DNA of 46,127 nucleotides from Akkermansiaceae bacterium (GTDB taxonomy: Bacteria > Verrucomicrobiota > Verrucomicrobiia > Verrucomicrobiales > Akkermansiaceae), in assembly GCA_023299815.1 (NCBI GenBank), contig JALZWA010000305.1, positions 1 through 46,127 on the forward strand, written 5' to 3'. Within the stretch, counting starts at the first letter, position 1, and the number at the start of each line of letters is the position of its first letter. Of this stretch, positions 43,337-46,127 are shown in pieces. The notes below the pieces were generated by a model that was not told the DNA's origin, made no database searches, and saw only the letters and a program-made list of their open reading frames with translations. Both the position numbers and the translations under genes were made by a program.

Positions 43337-45633
43337 AGATTGAAGAATTTAGCAAACGCCTGTTAGACCGCGAGAAGCCCATGAAGATCCACCTCATTGG
43401 GGTGGCTGGATCGGGGATGAGTGGACTGGCGCGGCTCTTATTAGAAATGGGCCACCAGGTCAGCGGGTCTGATAGGGTGACATCTGGCGAGACCGAGCGC
43501 CTGCGTGAGCGCGGGCTTCAGTTCTCCACCCCGCAGACTGCTGAGGCGGTGCGTGATTGCGAGGTCGTCGTTTACTCTTCCGCAATCAGGGACACGAACC
43601 CCGCGCTGGCGGCGGCTTACTGCAATAAGACGGCCACTTTTCGGCGTGCCGAATGCCTCGCAGCGATTCTCCAGACTAAGTCCGGTGTCGTGGTTTCAGG
43701 GACGCATGGGAAAACGACCACTTCCTCGATGGTAGCGCATATTTTACGAAAAGGCGACCTCACTCCCTGCCACTACGTGGGCGCGGAAATTCCGGTGCTC
43801 GGCAGCAATGCGGAGTGGAATGAAGAGGGCGAATATCTCGTGGCGGAGGGCGATGAATCCGATGGCACCCTGGCACTCTACAAGACGAAGCACACCATCG
43901 TGCTGAATGTCGAGGAAGAGCATCTCGATTTCTACACCCGTGGCATCGAGCAGATTCGCGAGGTCTTCACCACCCTCCTTGATCAGACTTCTGGTTCGGT
44001 GGTTTATTGCAGCGAGTGCGAGGAGGCGACGGGTCTTTGCCGCTCACGTGAAAATAGCATTTCCTACGGCTGGAGCGATGCAGATTGGACGGCCTCGGAT
44101 ATCTCCGAGCAGATCGGGACGACCAGCTTTACGGTTCATTTTAAAGGCAAAGAATTCGGGCGCGTTCAGCTCGGGATCGCGGGTCGGCACAATGTCTTGA
44201 ATTCGCTCGGAGCGATCGCCATCGGGCATCTTTGTGGAGTGGATTTTCAAAAAATCGCGCGCGCTCTCGGCTCCTTCGCCGGGGCGAAACGTCGCTTTGA
44301 GACGAAATATCTCACCAAGCGCTGTCGCATCGTGGATGACTACGGTCATCACCCCACTGAAGTCGCGGCGACGCTGCAGACCGCGCGCACTTATGACCGT
44401 GGGCGCGTCGTAGTTCTCTTCCAGCCGCACCGCTACAGCCGGACACAGAAGCTGGCGGATGACTTCGGCAAGGCTCTTCAGGCAGCGGATCTCGTCTTTG
44501 TTACCTCGGTTTATGCCGCGAGTGAAGATCCGATCGAGGGCATCAGTGGCCAGACCATCGTCGATGCGATCCATGCGAATGGCGACACTAAGGCTGTCTA
44601 CCTTCCTAATCTCTCCACCGTGCATCACGTGGTGGGGAATGCGCTGAAATATGACGACCTTTTCCTGACCCTCGGCGCTGGCAATGTCCACGAAGCTGGG
44701 AACAAACTCATCGCCGATCTTAAGACGCTCGATGAGATCGTCGCTGATTCCGGCGTCGAGACGATCCGTCTCTACGAGCCGATGGCGAAGCACACCACGA
44801 TTCGCGTGGGCGGGCCGGCGCAGTTTTGGATCGAGCCCAGCACTTTCGAGAGTTTTGCCGATGCCGTCATTTATTGCAAAGCCCGCGGAATTCCCGTGCG
44901 AGTGGTGGGGCGTGGCTCGAACCTTCTTGTGCGCGATGGCGGCATCCGAGGCGCCGTCATTCATCCCAAAGGCGGCGTCTTTAGTGAAGTCACAGCAGAG
45001 GGTGACACGATCACCGCCGGTGCAGGTGCTCGTTTCAAAAAACTCTCCAGCGTCGCGCGTGAGCATGGCATTGGCGGCTTTGAGTGGATGGAAGGCATCC
45101 CCGGGAATGTTGGCGGCGGTCTCCGCATGAATGCCGGAGCGATGCGCGTGGAAACCTTTGATCAAGTGGTGAGTGTCACCTTCCTCGATGAAGATGGAAA
45201 GATCCGCACGCGCAACCGCGACGAGATCGAAGCCTCCTACCGCAGCGTCCCAGAACTCCGCCGTAACTACGCGCTGGCAGCGACCTTCAAAGGAAGTCCC
45301 GCGAGTGCTGAAAGCATCCAAGAACTTCTCGGCGAATCACGCCACCACCGGAACACGACCCAACCGAAGGCGGCCAGTGCCGGGTGCACCTTTAAAAATC
45401 CTGAGGTGATGGGCGCAGGCCAACTCATCGACGAGCTCGGCTTAAAAGAGACCGGCGTCGGAAAAGCAGAAGTCTCCGCTGAGCACGGTAACTTTATCGT
45501 GAATCGTGGCAAAGCGACCGCCTCCGATATGCTCCGCCTGATTGACCAGATCAAAGCAAAGGCGAAAGCCGAAAGGGGAGTCGAGCTCGACACTGAGGTG
45601 CAGATTCTAGGGGAAGACGACTGTCTTTTTTAA
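43333..45633 (+). CDS. murC/murB: Fused UDP-N-acetylmuramate--L-alanine ligase (MurC) / UDP-N-acetylenolpyruvoylglucosamine reductase (MurB)
   Basis: MurC: HLIGVAGSGMSGLARLLLEMGHQVSGSD, SGTHGKTTTSSMVAHIL, DDYGHHPTEVAATL. MurB: HTTIRVGGPAQFW, VVGRGSNLLVRDGGIRGAVI, EWMEGIPGNVGGGLRMNAGA, SAGCTFKNP. One uninterrupted frame. Confidence 0.96.
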   Translation: MKIEEFSKRLLDREKPMKIHLIGVAGSGMSGLARLLLEMGHQVSGSDRVTSGETERLRERGLQFSTPQTAEAVRDCEVVVYSSAIRDTNPALAAAYCNKTATFRRAECLAAILQTKSGVVVSGTHGKTTTSSMVAHILRKGDLTPCHYVGAEIPVLGSNAEWNEEGEYLVAEGDESDGTLALYKTKHTIVLNVEEEHLDFYTRGIEQIREVFTTLLDQTSGSVVYCSECEEATGLCRSRENSISYGWSDADWTASDISEQIGTTSFTVHFKGKEFGRVQLGIAGRHNVLNSLGAIAIGHLCGVDFQKIARALGSFAGAKRRFETKYLTKRCRIVDDYGHHPTEVAATLQTARTYDRGRVVVLFQPHRYSRTQKLADDFGKALQAADLVFVTSVYAASEDPIEGISGQTIVDAIHANGDTKAVYLPNLSTVHHVVGNALKYDDLFLTLGAGNVHEAGNKLIADLKTLDEIVADSGVETIRLYEPMAKHTTIRVGGPAQFWIEPSTFESFADAVIYCKARGIPVRVVGRGSNLLVRDGGIRGAVIHPKGGVFSEVTAEGDTITAGAGARFKKLSSVAREHGIGGFEWMEGIPGNVGGGLRMNAGAMRVETFDQVVSVTFLDEDGKIRTRNRDEIEASYRSVPELRRNYALAATFKGSPASAESIQELLGESRHHRNTTQPKAASAGCTFKNPEVMGAGQLIDELGLKETGVGKAEVSAEHGNFIVNRGKATASDMLRLIDQIKAKAKAERGVELDTEVQILGEDDCLF

Positions 45634-45728
45634 TGAGTGGGGTCGGGGCTGAAATCTTGAGTAGGAGATTTCCCTAAACCTTACTTTGTGCTTTCTAAAA
45701 TACAGGGAGTTTGAGCACTCTGCAAAAT

Positions 45729-46127
45729 ATGAAAAATGCGATTAGCTTATCTATTCTATGGATAGGTTCTCTCTGGGGTCAAAATACAGCTGGATTTACG
45801 AATTTAGATACTGGTCTCAAACAAACCTCGATCAATCGCGGGGCTCGATCAAATCATACAGCTACGTTCAGAGAGCTGTCTCAGGGGAATGCCGTAGCAC
45901 CTTTGGCTGTGTTACACGGTCTCGAGAATAAGTCGGGTGATTCCATGCTCAAGCTCCTTGGTGAATATGGCTTCATGATGGGAGGAGGGCCGCGGGAAGA
46001 AGTGCCCAGTGGTTTTGTGATTAAAAAACAAGATTTTGGTTTTCTGGATATGTCATTGGGTGGGTTCTCCTGTGCCGCCTGTCATAGTGGGGAATTCACT
46101 TACCAGGGAAAGCGATATCGTGCCGAT
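45729..46127 (+). CDS. Secreted c-type cytochrome-like protein, partial (runs off the window)
   Basis: MKNAISLSILWIGSLWGQNTAGFTNLDTGLKQTSINRG...KQDFGFLDMSLGGFSCAACHSGEFTYQGKRYRAD: signal peptide and CxxCH heme motif. Missing from the ORF track because no stop lies in the window. Confidence 0.75.
   Translation, partial: MKNAISLSILWIGSLWGQNTAGFTNLDTGLKQTSINRGARSNHTATFRELSQGNAVAPLAVLHGLENKSGDSMLKLLGEYGFMMGGGPREEVPSGFVIKKQDFGFLDMSLGGFSCAACHSGEFTYQGKRYRAD

Noticed and set aside
44044-45321. 425-aa minus-strand ORF
   Set aside because: Entirely antisense to the murC-murB fusion; no protein-like features.
1-46127. tRNA, rRNA or prophage signatures
   Set aside because: No cloverleaf-like segment, rRNA motif, integrase or phage structural gene was recognised by eye; tRNAscan-SE/Infernal would be needed to exclude small RNAs.

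Overview
The window reads as a chromosomal segment of a Verrucomicrobia-type bacterium (inferred from gene content and protein style, not from a search). Most of it is housekeeping: rlmB, mscL, gpmI, galK plus a sodium/solute symporter, yceD-rpmF-plsX, aat, a SNF2 helicase, trpS, a MoxR/DUF58/transglutaminase operon, nuoA, ruvA, rpsB-tsf, murG, and a murC-murB fusion. Two real CDSs run off the window ends and are missing from the ORF track: a large minus-strand GH115_C/DUF5060-like secreted protein (1..2544) and a plus-strand CxxCH cytochrome-like protein (45729..end). The most interesting non-coding signal is a dispersed family of REP-like hairpins with a GTAG/GTGG head, an about 8-bp stem and a 3-nt loop. 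They are mostly arranged as inverted pairs (REPIN-like) in gene-end spacers. One pair supplies both TAG stop codons of the convergent genes gpmI and galK. Other items worth attention: a pseudokinase-TM-OB-like-repeat protein, a 1515-aa secreted solenoid protein bracketed by a diverged direct copy of the neighbouring ABC ATPase 5' end, a protease-fold protein that appears to have lost its HExxH site, and a second MITE-like inverted-repeat element. No rRNA, tRNA, CRISPR array or transposase gene was found.
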